From positions 124,001 through 188,000 of the forward strand of contig MU623381.1 in NCBI GenBank assembly GCA_025201765.1: DNA of 64,000 bases. The letters run 5' to 3'. Within the stretch, counting starts at the first letter, position 1. Every line of letters starts with the position of its first letter. The position numbers and the translations under genes are program-made. This document shows, in pieces, positions 13,069-24,249 of this stretch. Source of the DNA: Daldinia sp. FL1419 (taxonomy: Eukaryota; Ascomycota; Sordariomycetes; Xylariales; Hypoxylaceae). The notes beneath the pieces were generated by a model, which had not been told where the DNA came from, searched no databases, and saw only the letters and a list, made by a program, of their open reading frames with translations.

Positions 13069-15843
13069 CCTGATCCGATGCTCAAGCCGACGTTTTTATT
13101 TATAGTTATAGACTTTAATAGACTTTAAAAGCTCATTTTATAAGAGTTGATTTTTTTTTTTTGTGAGTTTAAGAAATATCAACGTTACGAGGGAAGGGTA
13201 TAATTAACAACTATTCGTTTCCAAGTTGCAAAATGCGGAGGTTAGAAATGGGTACGGATGGACGATGGCTGCTGAATCGAGAGACACTCAACGGCCCGTG
13301 CCCAATTCCTTCGTCCCTTCGTCAATATCTCATCACTTGCCTAGAAAGGGAGATAGTCGCTTTCACGATGGAGTCAACCTGTAGCTAAATTTTTAGTATC
13401 CTTCAAACTACCTGTAAAACTGGATGCCTTTACAAAAAAGCCCTTAAGCTAATTTGGCATTTGTTGATCATGTGAAATATTGCTGGTTCAATTAAAATAT
13501 GCATGTCCCTGCAGAGTTACCTCACCGAACATCAAGGACCTACGTAGTTATTAAACAGATACCTAGGTTACCTAGTGTACTTACCCTGCGTACCTTAGTA
13601 GGTACCCATGTATTGATAAGCCCGTTGCCACAGCTGCCACAAAATTACTTATTCATCGCCATGTGGCGGTGCAAACCAAAACCTCGGTACCTCTCAATCC
13701 CGCCTGCAGCCAAAACTTGGAACCTTGTTCGCCCATTTCATCTTTCGTAGATAACTCGTAATAGAAGGCGACAACTACCCTTCGGTTAAATATTTGCCTC
13801 TCAACTAACGAATAACAGTTTCCCAAGTTGTAACAGTAGCTGCCTTATCAAATAGAAAAGGCCGCATCTCTCACGGACTCGTTTATAGATACCCAATAGT
13901 CGAGGCCTCAGACTCGGGATTCTTCGTATCCATTGTTCATCACCACTTGTTTCATAGTAGCGTCAGTCCTGCGGGTCGGGTCCCGTCTTGTCTGCCGCCC
14001 GCCCATCTGTATTATCGTCTAATCGGATAATTAATTAACTTAGGAGTCACTTTACGATCACGAGCTCGGTTGACGTTGTTTCTTCTCCAATGGACATCCG
14101 CCCGAGGCCCACTAAGATGCTCGCTCCACGTCGCCGTACCACACTATGCTTAGAGTTCGCAAGTAGCGGCGTCTAGCTATGCAGATGGTCAGGAAACGTT
14201 GGATTAACCGCCATTTGCGCATGGCATACGATGTGGGTAACTAACTCAAACTCATTGCCTGGGCTCTCGATAGACACAGGAGGCCGCATATTCCACTTCC
14301 AAGTAGACATACCGCGGTGAGAGAGAACGAGTCAGAGCTCCCCAATTCTCGCCGCTAGCGACGTGATGCTATCTACAGCGGGATGCCTCTGCCACATCAT
14401 TGCTTTTAAGTGCCACCGAATCCATGCAGGAACCAAGGCATGTTCGATCTACTTGCATCACATTACTATGTAAGCGGCTCAGCACACTCGGTTTAAACGT
14501 CCCGAGAGGTGCCAGGCCAGGCCTTGCGCCGGAGTAGCTGGCCCAAGATAAAGTTACTTAGCAGGCCACTACCGTTCTTGACCCGATTTAGGTTACCTCA
14601 ACGCGAATTCAGAAAATTATCGGTTCTCGCAGCCAGATTGACTCTTAACGGGAAACCGAAACGCAGGTATGCGGTCAATAACAGCTCGGGACAGCTTCTC
14701 ATACTGCCCGGCCGGTATTACAGGTACACCTTGTTTCACTCTTTGTGATCCAAACAAACACCGATGCCGCAGAATACTACCTACTCTTAGATGCCGTATT
14801 CTTGGTCGCGGAAGCGATGACCGAGTTTCTTTAACCACATAGAAAAGTGTGACGACGGCGAGTATCCGGGGTGCGCTCTTCAGGGTTACAATCACTATGT
14901 CATTGATATATGTACCAATATACCAATTCCCGCTTCCACAGGGTAAAAATCCAGACCAGAAAAAAGATCTTACCGAAGTCGTTAGAGGGCGGGCAGGGTT
15001 TGGACATAATCCCTGCTGCCCGCTGTTCTGTCACCCCCTGGAGCCTTTCATCGTCTTCCCGCCCGGGGCTGTGCGCATTCTACCACCTCTACCCTAATTG
15101 GTCAAAAACGTCTATAAAAAGCTATTTTGGCGAATATACACTTTATGATTCGTCATAGCCTTCCCCATAAACCACCTGGCGCCAGGGCCAAGGGTCCGGC
15201 ACGGCGTGTAGTGAAAAACCCTGGGACCGATTGGCTTTTTGCACAGATGCGCCGATCGCTGATATCTTGTGTTGGCGAACATACTATGGAGAGAGATGGA
15301 ACTTGATTCCTGCCGGTGGCAATGCCTTTCTGGCACAATAACCGTGGATAGGCATCTTTCTTCAAATGCCCGAGAGAGAAATGTTTCAATGTTTCCAATA
15401 TTTCCTTCAAGTAAGTATTAGATACCCGGAACGAAATAATTCCCTCTATGTATTTTTTTTTCTTTTTTTTTTCTTTTGACCGAACTCTTTTCATGCAGGG
15501 CTTACAACACTTATGCCGCCTGTGCTATGGATAGGAACCGCTAGATGCTGTAAGACAATAACAACACTAGAGGTACCTATTTCTAGATCGTGCATACAAG
15601 AAGCACTACTCTAAGCACTCTTGAGCGAGTCTCAGCCTTGTTGTGTAACATCCCTGGTCGTGCATGTGCAGTAGTTGACTGCTACCTCACCTTCGCATAC
15701 TTTTTTTTCTTTAAAGAAGACCGTCTTCATCAGCTTCCTTCCTTTTGTCCCTTCTTGATCTTGATGCCAATTTGGGTCGAAATCTATTATACTCTCCCAT
15801 GCTCGCCCACCTTGGTTGATCGTGTGGCCTTTGGATTTGGATC
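13069..15843. other. Gene-free interval upstream of surface-protein gene
   Basis: About 2.8 kb between divergently oriented genes. No recognisable protein is encoded on either strand. It contains ACCTAGGT-type strings near 13561-13580, a moderately GC-rich stretch around 13960-15080 and pyrimidine tracts near 15450-15480 and 15700-15780. The latter are consistent with a promoter for the gene starting at 15844. Confidence 0.4.
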
Positions 15844-17615
15844 ATGGCTCCCTCAATATCCTCTGCTGGTTTTCTAAATCTCCTACCAGCTACTGCTATT
15901 CTCCTCCTCGCTGCGGTGTTTGAGCTGGCGAATGGTCATGTATTGCCCAGGCAGACAAAAACCGTTGAGCTGCATGAGTTGAACGTCGTCCCTTTTCCGA
16001 GGCCGACGGAAGCTCCAGTCTTACTTTCCGATTTATTACGAAGACAGGGACAAAACACTGTGTGTGGCTTTATCGGCGGTCATCCAAACCTACCTGCGAC
16101 ATGCCAGATAGGGTCCCATTGTGTATTGGAACAAGATCATGGTGTGGTGGGCTGCTGTCCCGACGGTGGTACTTGCTCGACGGGTATATTTACCGGCTGT
16201 GTCGACCGGAACAGTGACCTGCAAACTGAAATAAATCCCTATGTGTATACATGCCAAGGGTCGGACGTGTGCTACAGGAATGAGTTTGCTGGCGGGTATT
16301 TCCAATTTGGTTGCGGAACTGCGTCGTCGCTAGGAACCACTGTTGAGACATCTGTCGATGGCATGACAAGCTTGGTGTTCGAAGAGACAGCAGTGCTGCT
16401 GACAGCATCGCCCGCTGCTCTTTCTGAGCCAACTTCCATCGGATCTCAGCCTTCGAGTGCGACGGATGACCCTAACCCTGATCCTCCCCTTAGCGGGACC
16501 GAGACCGCGTCACCAGCGTCACAGGCACCCCCAGCTACAACAGATCCTTCGTCTGCCTCGGAATCCGAACACACATCACCGCCGTCATACATAACAACTT
16601 CATCCCAAGTTTCATCTCGGGCTTCGTCTTCGCCTACGTCTCCTTTATCATCATCGTCATCCTCATCCTCAACCTCATCTACACTAACATCTTCGTCTTC
16701 AGCAACAACATCTCCATCATCTACCACTAGCACAACTACTTGGCCGAGCATAACGTCTTCATTCGGCACGGACCCTACCGACTCTACTTCGCCTATACCG
16801 GAGCCAGGGGCTAGTCACACCAATAGGGGGGCTATCATTGGAGGTTCTATCAGCGGAGCCGCTATTCTAATCGGTATAATTGTTGCTGTCGTCCTCTTTT
16901 TCCTACGGAAGAGGCGTGGCAATAATCGTCAAGGTCCTGGGCCCCTACCGACGGAAGCGCCGCCCAGGACAGGTTATACTAGGTAAGTCCAAAGTTTATA
17001 CTACATATTAACAATATAACTAACCCATCATATAGTCCAATGAGTCATGGCGCAGCATTCGCACCTCTCCCGTCCTGGCAAGACGAAGAGGAAGACAGAA
17101 AACCTTTAACACAGTATAATAGCCAGCCATACCGTTCGGTTCCAGAGCCGCCGCCGCCGCCGCCACCGCGGACAGCAGGATCCGGCATGGCTATGGCAGC
17201 TGCTAGGACCGCCCCACTAACCCGGGGCTTCCCCCAACCTCTGCGTTATCATCCGCCCACTATACGCCTCGTCCCTCCCATGGGCGTAGGAACGGGTCTC
17301 TCACCTGTCGCCGAGGAAGATAATCCACAAGACCAGGACAGCAGCTGCGGCAGCGATCGCGAGTTCGATAACATCAGTATCAATCGCGGTCCAACACCAT
17401 CCGAGATCGACGATTTCTCCCGCGCGTACATGAGCGCTGGAATCGGTACTCGGGAATTAGAAGAGGACCGGCAGCCGCTTACTGACGGGAGCGCGTTCCG
17501 TTCAGGCGCTGAATCCCCTGGTGGAAGCCAAAGTCCGCCCAGGGGCAATGGGACGGGAAATAGGCCCCTATGGCAACAGAATCGACAACAGGGGAGGAAC
17601 TTGATGTGGTTGTAA
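15844..17615 (+). CDS. Single-pass Cys-rich, Ser/Thr-rich surface protein (2 exons)
   Basis: Exons 15844-16982 and 17036-17615 (53-nt intron) give 572 residues. An N-terminal signal peptide (about residues 1-30, 'LLPATAILLLAAVFELANG') is followed by a Cys-rich domain of roughly 100 residues with motifs such as CGFIGG, CCPDGGTCS and CQGSDVCYR. Next is a long Ser/Thr/Pro-rich, presumably O-mannosylated stalk. One transmembrane helix spans about residues 329-354 and is followed by a basic stop-transfer RKRRG. The second exon supplies a cytosolic tail of about 190 residues with a polyproline run (PEPPPPPPP) and acidic stretches. The architecture resembles Mid2/WSC-like cell-wall sensors, but the Cys domain is not one I can name. 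Function is inferred only. Confidence 0.8.
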
Positions 17616-18715
17616 TCGTAATTATATATCCGGCCAGATGCTATAACGCATCGTACATACGTAATGTTTTTTACCCCGTTCGCTACGAATTGGTTATTGT
17701 TTATTTATTCCCTCGCTCACGACGTTATGCGACACTACATTATACAATTCTTTATTTATTATTACACGGCACTACGAAATGGAACTTCGGGGGGTTTGCA
17801 TGGCCAGGCCAGGCTAAGCTGAATTGAACGCAAACAGAATGGGAAAAAGGGGAGGCGCAAGGCAGACGGAATATCTCAGGTATCATGACGAAAATAGGTC
17901 CTTACGATGCTATATCGGGGTTTCAGCGGTGTAAGGTGTTGCGGCTTGCATGTTTGGGGCGTTTTTGGGGCAGTCAGACTCACCATGTCGAGGCTGTGGC
18001 GGCATCGGCTCAAGGGATCAATCGGGTTCGGTGGCCTACTACTTACTTTTGCTTCATTGTTTGCTTTTTTGTACTTCTCGTACATATATACCACGCGCAA
18101 ACTAAACGAGCGGCGTTCTAGGGGATTAAGCTACCAGATAGATACGGAGTTTTGGGTTCGGATTTGGGTTGAACTTGATATATAACGAACTATCGTTGCC
18201 TTGGTAAAGGTCACGCATCAAGAAAAGAATAGGAAAGGAAAGGAAAGGAATTCGGAAATGTACCTATACCTATATTACCGAACTTATTTTATAATAGAAC
18301 CCGATATGTAAATGAATAAGCGCAGCTTAGCTCGGCTTGGAAAATCTCACGAAGTTGAATACCCCCTTACCCTACTCTACGAGAGGCGCCTCGCGAGATA
18401 TTGCTAATTTAGGATTAAGAAAATAGAGAATTATCCCTTTGATGCAGATATCCCATCATCTCATCAAACGAAACATATGCCCATACCAAATATTTGTTAA
18501 ACCGAGCCTCAACAGCTGGAGCTCCACGGCTTTTTATTTTATTTGGTACCCTAATAAAACGGGATCACCATGCAAGTTGGGCATTTACGGATTGGAAGAA
18601 TATATGCCCAAGGCACAAGTGAGTTAGAAGTTAGAAACGAGCACAGAATCTAGATGGGGCGCAAATAAATCACAAGAAGCAAAAAATCAAATGGTATTAA
18701 AGCCTATCCGAATCC

Positions 18716-18758
<43 letters not shown>

Positions 18759-19247
18759 CGATGCACACGCCCTGCTCGTTATCTAGTCCTCTTTTTACTT
18801 CGCAATCTCTTTGGTTTATCTCCTTCGAGATATTTATCTACCTCCAACCACTACCTAGATAAGCCCGCGAGCAGAGCGCGTAATAAAAGCGAAGGAGCAA
18901 GGCAAGGCAAACACCTCCCCGTTGTGTTGCCGAATCGACGAACCGAACGCCGGAAGTATCCATCGTCCCCGTGACCTATAACTAAGCTAAAGCATTCGGA
19001 TGTTTGTGCAGGTGCATGTATGTGGGTGTGTAGTTGGCTGATTGCGTATCGTGCAGGCTCGCCTCGTCTTCATCCTCGTCCTATGTGACAAGAAAAGGCA
19101 AAGAAAAATCCCAAACGCCCCGTAGCTTTTGGTTGTCGTAACTCCTGTCCAAGAATATAGTCTTCATAGACTAACTACTGAAGATAGCAATGGTGCTAGT
19201 AAACGCGGTTGATGGCGCTGGGAACTACTCATGTGATAGTCGCCTCC
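17616..19247. other. Intergenic region with GAT microsatellite
   Basis: About 1.6 kb between the 3' ends of two convergent genes. Short open frames around 17.9-18.2 kb lack coding character. A GGAAA-type pentanucleotide repeat lies near 18231-18250 and a trinucleotide microsatellite at 18716-18758. Nothing else was recognised. Confidence 0.4.
18716..18758. repeat. (GAT)n microsatellite
   Basis: About 14 uninterrupted units of a GAT/ATG trinucleotide repeat, read directly from the sequence. It lies outside coding sequence. Confidence 0.95.
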
Positions 19248-20345
19248 TTAAACGACAACGTGAGTGCTCATGTGTTCTACAGACTCCTTGATGCTTCGGA
19301 GCATGCGCTGATTGACGCAGAAGGGGCATCGGATAGGACGATCGGCACCGCCTAGGGCGTTACCACTCGAGATGGGAGTCAAGGTCAGAGCAGGATCCTC
19401 GGGTCCGGCGGGAGTGAATCGTGCACTGTTTCGCTGTTGAGGCACAGGTGTCTGTAGGCTGGGCGCAATAGGAGGAAGGCCTTGTTCCTGTCGTTCGCGC
19501 TGCTCGCGAACAGCAGCAGCCTCTGCTTCGGCATCCTCTTCTTCTTGCTGCATGGCGCGGAGGGCATTCTGAAGAACGACCTCGGGATCTTCGGTGCCCG
19601 CGAAGGCGTTGGGCTCGGCGGGGTTGAGAGTCGCGCCGGCAAGGGTAGGAGCAGGGGCCAGGTTAGGGTTCTCGAGGCGATGAACTACTTGGTCACGGAC
19701 CTGAGCACAGGTGGAAAGGCTGGCCTCGACACCAACAACACGAAGAACCGCGTCACGAATAGCAGCCGGGCTAGTTTCGGCACTGATATTCATAAAACGG
19801 GGGACCGCGTCGGAGAGGTAAGGGATATCATCAGCTGGATTAGAAGCATTGCCATGACGGCGTTGACGTCTGATAAGAAGGCCGTAGCGCTTCTTAAAGC
19901 GATGAATCCAACCTGGAGAAAACTCGGGAGGTGTTTCGTCCTTGTAGCGGGGTAGTTGTTGGAAGATAGACTTGGCTTTCTCAGCAAGTTCCTCGTTGGA
20001 AGGATTGCGACCGGAGGCAACGACTTGACCGTGCCAAAGAAGAACAAGCTTCTCTACGTCAGGCCAGTTACCAAACCGTAGACGCGATCCACTGAATTGA
20101 TTATCGTTGTCGAGACGCGCATATTTAGGAGATAAAGAATGGCTGATAGTACTCTGGCTGATATTTTGACCGTATTGACTATAGAACCATTCAATGCATG
20201 CCTTATGGGAAGGTCGGGTTGTTTGGGAGTGTGCCCAACGACGAAGAGCGCGACGTTGATCGAGAGTTAACGAATGTCGCTCCTTTGGAGTGGACGTGCC
20301 TGTGGGAGTGTCCGGGACGTCGGGGACAGCGGGAACGTCCGACAT
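19248..20345 (-). CDS. ABP1/CENP-B-like DNA-binding protein with C-terminal zinc finger
   Basis: A single-exon gene of 365 residues. Residues about 23-78 (TLDQRRALRRWAHSQ to SHSLSPKYARL) resemble the N-terminal helix-turn-helix of fission yeast Abp1/Cbh centromere proteins. Residues about 92-160 (NWPDVEKLVLLWHGQV to FKKRYGL) match the CENP-B/Tc5-type transposase helix-turn-helix. The middle is a Glu/Ala-rich coiled region. The C-terminus has a C2H2-like finger (C340, C343, H358, H362). No DDE transposase domain follows, so this looks like a domesticated pogo-type DNA-binding protein. Family members bind centromeric or retroelement DNA or act as transcription factors; which role applies here is unknown. 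Confidence 0.85.
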   Translation of the reverse strand: MSDVPAVPDVPDTPTGTSTPKERHSLTLDQRRALRRWAHSQTTRPSHKACIEWFYSQYGQNISQSTISHSLSPKYARLDNDNQFSGSRLRFGNWPDVEKLVLLWHGQVVASGRNPSNEELAEKAKSIFQQLPRYKDETPPEFSPGWIHRFKKRYGLLIRRQRRHGNASNPADDIPYLSDAVPRFMNISAETSPAAIRDAVLRVVGVEASLSTCAQVRDQVVHRLENPNLAPAPTLAGATLNPAEPNAFAGTEDPEVVLQNALRAMQQEEEDAEAEAAAVREQRERQEQGLPPIAPSLQTPVPQQRNSARFTPAGPEDPALTLTPISSGNALGGADRPIRCPFCVNQRMLRSIKESVEHMSTHVVV

Positions 20346-22243
20346 GTTGGATAGATCGGTAGTCAGCTTTTAGAAGGGTTGATGATGTGAATTTCTCAAT
20401 TGATTCAATGAAATTCGCCGGCTAATCCTGTAAACGAAGCACAACCCGGGTTTTGGATGTAAAGGGGGTTAATGAAAGAAGAAGAAATCGGGGCGCGAAG
20501 TTTTGTGGTTTGAGAGGTTTTTTTGTGCAAGCAACCGCTGCAAGTTGTGAGGGGGGCAGGGGCTATCCTTTGCCCTTATCCAATCAATATGTGGGCCAGC
20601 ACAATTACAAGGCATAAAATTCTAGGGTCCGTGCCCACATTGCATTGAACGACTTTATGCTTTAAACTTCCCACCCGCTACGCTCTTTCCCTATGCAATC
20701 ACCGCTATGACACACCGGCAGAACCCTCACTTAGGTCATTCTTCCTTAGTCACGTACCTGATAAGTACCAGCAGATATATAACAAGCGCAAGGTATTCAC
20801 GATGCATAACTCACTACACCGGTACCTGAGCCATGAATAATGCCCACCTCACAAATCATAGATAAACCTAGCACAAAAATATCGTCCTAGAAGAATTTAC
20901 ATACTGATAACGTCAGAAATAAGCCAATATTGCTTCCTGGTTTCAAAGGCAAATGTTGCAATTAAACCAGATCAACAAGATTCACCTTGCATCTGACCTC
21001 GCTGCATCGTATTATCAATAACTATTACGGATGAATCGGTTTGATAGCTCTTTAAAGTTTTGCACGTCTCAAAAAGCTATGAGGCATTTGCGAGACAAGC
21101 AACTAATGACTAACTAGCATGCCTAAAATCGAGGAGAGATGCATACATCTATTCATGGGTATTGACTAAGGTTAGGCTAGAAGAATGATATTACTACATA
21201 ACAATATTGTGTTCGTGCTTTCGTATGAGTATGTATCTACACGTCTTATTGGACTCGGGAGCTAAACCAGCTTACGAAGAAACATGGACGCTACGATTAG
21301 CTTCACTTACTATCACACTAAATAAGTAGAAGTCGAATATTATTTAACTTTCATTTCCATTCGTCCTCTAAGCTATTGTAGGAGTATCTGAAGATAGGAA
21401 GTTAACGTTTCACGTTGCTTCATATCTCACTATTAACTATATTCACCACCGTCTTGCCCGTTTGGCCAAGGGTTTGCTTGTAGCTTAGCTTTCCCGAACT
21501 CTCAAGAGCTGCTGCCCCACGACACTACGACAAAGCTCTCCTCCCCGGATTCCCACTAGACGTCTTTTGATCACCTTACAGCTCCATCTCACGCTAATTT
21601 CCATTATCCCATTCCATCATTTATCCACCATGACCGGCAGATAGTACCCGATAAAGAGAAAGCGTGCTGGCGAACAGAAGAGCGAAGTTATGAATATATA
21701 AGAAGAAATTGGATGATATTTGTCCCGGCGAGAGAAAACAACCGTGCTCGCGCCAAACCGTAAGGTATACCCCATATAGAAAATTTTGAAGGAAGGCTGA
21801 CCTATAAGAATACCAACTTCGACCAGGTCCCGGGTGTAGAGTAAATATTTCTGAAGATTGCCGAAAAAGAAAAGGATCAGTGGAAATAAAGGCTTATGAC
21901 ATAGAAAATGACATTAGACAGTCGCAGTAAGAGTAACTCATTTCGAACCATTCAGTCATTCAACTACCTTAAACGAATGTGCCTACCACTAGACAACACT
22001 ACTCTCTAACCATAATAACGTAGATATTTACTACTGATCCCAAGAACACGGATAGCGTTTATATGCTGTAGGTTCGAGTAGGCCTGCCGGGGTAATATAG
22101 CCATAGTTCAGGGTTACCGGAGGACTGAATCCTCCTCGAAAAGTAGCTGGTGAATCGTCGGGTGTAAATGCTAGTAGAATGAAGTGCATTGGGTATATTG
22201 TTATATGAAAATATTCTGGGGTATCGACCGTTCCTTAATGCTC
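20346..22243. other. Intergenic region between ABP1-like and Bem1 genes
   Basis: About 1.9 kb holding the 5' flank of the ABP1-like gene and the 3' flank of the Bem1 gene. No coding sequence or strong repeat was recognised. Base composition is AT-rich around 20750-21400. Confidence 0.4.
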
Positions 22244-24249
22244 TTATACCTGTTCAACGAAAACGACTAGCTTTTCATTATGTTGCAGAGCGTAGTCAAG
22301 GTCATTATTGCTCAATAGACTGAGCTTGTCACCGCTCTGCTCATCCCGGTAGAGGAGCTGAATCTGGTCTCCGTTTGAAAGTTTGGTTCGCTCCTTAATC
22401 CTCTCATATAATTGTTGAAAGTTGGTATCAGATGGTACACGTATTAGGAACGTGTCATCATTAAAATGTAATTTGACCTTAAGAGATGGCCCTCCTTGGC
22501 TGATTCCTGGGGATAACGATGTCTGTGAAGGCTGGGAGAGTGATGATGCTTGCCGAGTCATCTGTGGCTGGCCGTTTTGCATCTGCCTTGGGGCAGCTGA
22601 TAACCCAGAGTATCCATTCCCATTCAAATTGTTCTTTGACGATTGTCGGGAGTTATCATCTCTCGGAGAATCTACCGATGAGCGGGAACCCCCTGATAAC
22701 CTGTATTCGTCGCCGTTCTGGGGTTCGATTTCGTAATCGCCCTCTCTTGGCGCAAAGAACTGTTTTACTAAGTTACACTTCGCGATATATGATGGTTGTC
22801 CTAGTAGGTTCTTCACATATGCGTCTAGATTGTGTAGCCGTCCTTCCGTAATTGCATCCGTCACGTAATTAACAGGACCGGGCATATACGGTAACGTCCG
22901 TTTGTGCGTACCGGTATTTCCAGCTTCGGCAGGGAACTCGGTCAGCAGGGCGATTTGAAAGTCGTAAAAGTCTTCGTAATAACGCGAAAGCTCCCAATGC
23001 CGGCCATCTTCTAGAACTGCTTCGATTACAAACCAGTACTTATCTTCCGCAAAGCAGTATCTTGGTATCCGGGCTGATATGGGCGCGTATAGTTGTGAGG
23101 TTGATTTCGAAGCATACTGGTTTTGTTGAACAGCATTTTGAGGCTGTTGCTGGGCTTGTTGCTGGTATCCGTTATACTGCTGCTGCTAATATGTTAGTAC
23201 ATACTAATGTGCACGTGTCGCGACTGGTAATTACTTACGAATGAAGGGTTCTGCTGTTGACTCTGGCGATTGGGACCCGGTTGTAAGCTCATCCGTTCCA
23301 TGCCTTGTTCCAGACCCGGGTGACCACCCGCCTCAAATTTCCCTAGTGTAATGCTACTGTTTTTGTAATCAGCTGCCATCTTCTTCCATTCTTCGACCTT
23401 GGGAACACCAGCTCGTTTCACAGCCTCGTGGGGATTCAGAACAGCCGCATCAGTCGACATATCTCGAATTTCTACGAATGAAACAGGAATAAGACCGGGA
23501 CCCCCTAGGCGACCGATTGGCTTCGCAACGAACCATTCAGGGTTGGATTGCGCGATTACTATAATTGCTTCACCGGCTTTTGCTTCTAGTTCGTCGGCCC
23601 TCTCCGCCTGAAAGTCGTACATCACAATTCCATATACCATAGCTCCGTTTTTAGAACCTGACTTGGAACTACGTTGGCTCAACGCCGGGGTAGGGGGTAT
23701 AGTTGATGTATTAGTCTCGGAAAATCCGGAATCGTGATCATCTTTTTTCAAGTTCAGCGGGCGACCCGGGTCTGAAGACCCACTATCTCTTTCGGTACGC
23801 CCAAGCGCCTGAAAGAAGGCTACAGGAACGAGACCTCGAGCGTCGGGAAGCGCTGGATTGCATGCCTCATACCAATCCGAGTCGTTTTCGCGACCGATAA
23901 CGTGGAAGAAATCGCCCCTAGAGAAACTCAGTTCCTGGGCGGAAGCTGCCTCATAGTCATAAAGCGCTCGAATGACCTATGAATGTTTCGGGCATTAGTC
24001 TCTTGTTCAATACGACAAAAACGGACCAGAAAATAAATGAGAAGTGAAAAAGAAAACACGGGCATAGGAGCGAATATCGCCAACCTTTTTGGGGGGGACA
24101 ATGGCAACTGCTGATTTGGGAGCGATGGAGACCTGAGGTCTATCCTTTTCGCCCTTGATAGATCTTCTCAGAGCCTGGATAGAGCGCATAACGTTAGCCA
24201 CGGCATTTACGGATGCGACCAAGTCGCCATGCAAGTTGGAACGCGACAT
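22244..24249 (-). CDS. bem1: Bem1/Scd2-type cell-polarity scaffold (3 exons)
   Basis: Exons in transcription order are 24249-24085, 23976-23239 and 23185-22244, giving 614 residues, with introns of 108 and 53 nt. Domains in order are SH3-1 (about 56-112, ALYDYEAASAQELSFSRGD), SH3-2 (about 170-225, VMYDFQAERADELEAKAGE), a PX domain (about 333-447) and a C-terminal PB1 domain (about 536-614). A Gln-rich linker precedes the PX domain. This order is diagnostic of Bem1, which links Cdc42 and its exchange factor Cdc24 (through PB1) to PAK kinases at sites of polar growth. The first intron has a GTTGGC donor. The exact start is uncertain: the next in-frame ATG, at residue 21, could also be used. An upstream ATG at 24284 is out of frame. 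Confidence 0.93.

Noticed and set aside
16446..16769. Asp/Glu/Val-rich open frame antisense to the surface-protein gene
   Set aside because: It is the mirror of the Ser/Thr-rich stalk (TCA/TCT codons read backwards) and not an independent gene.
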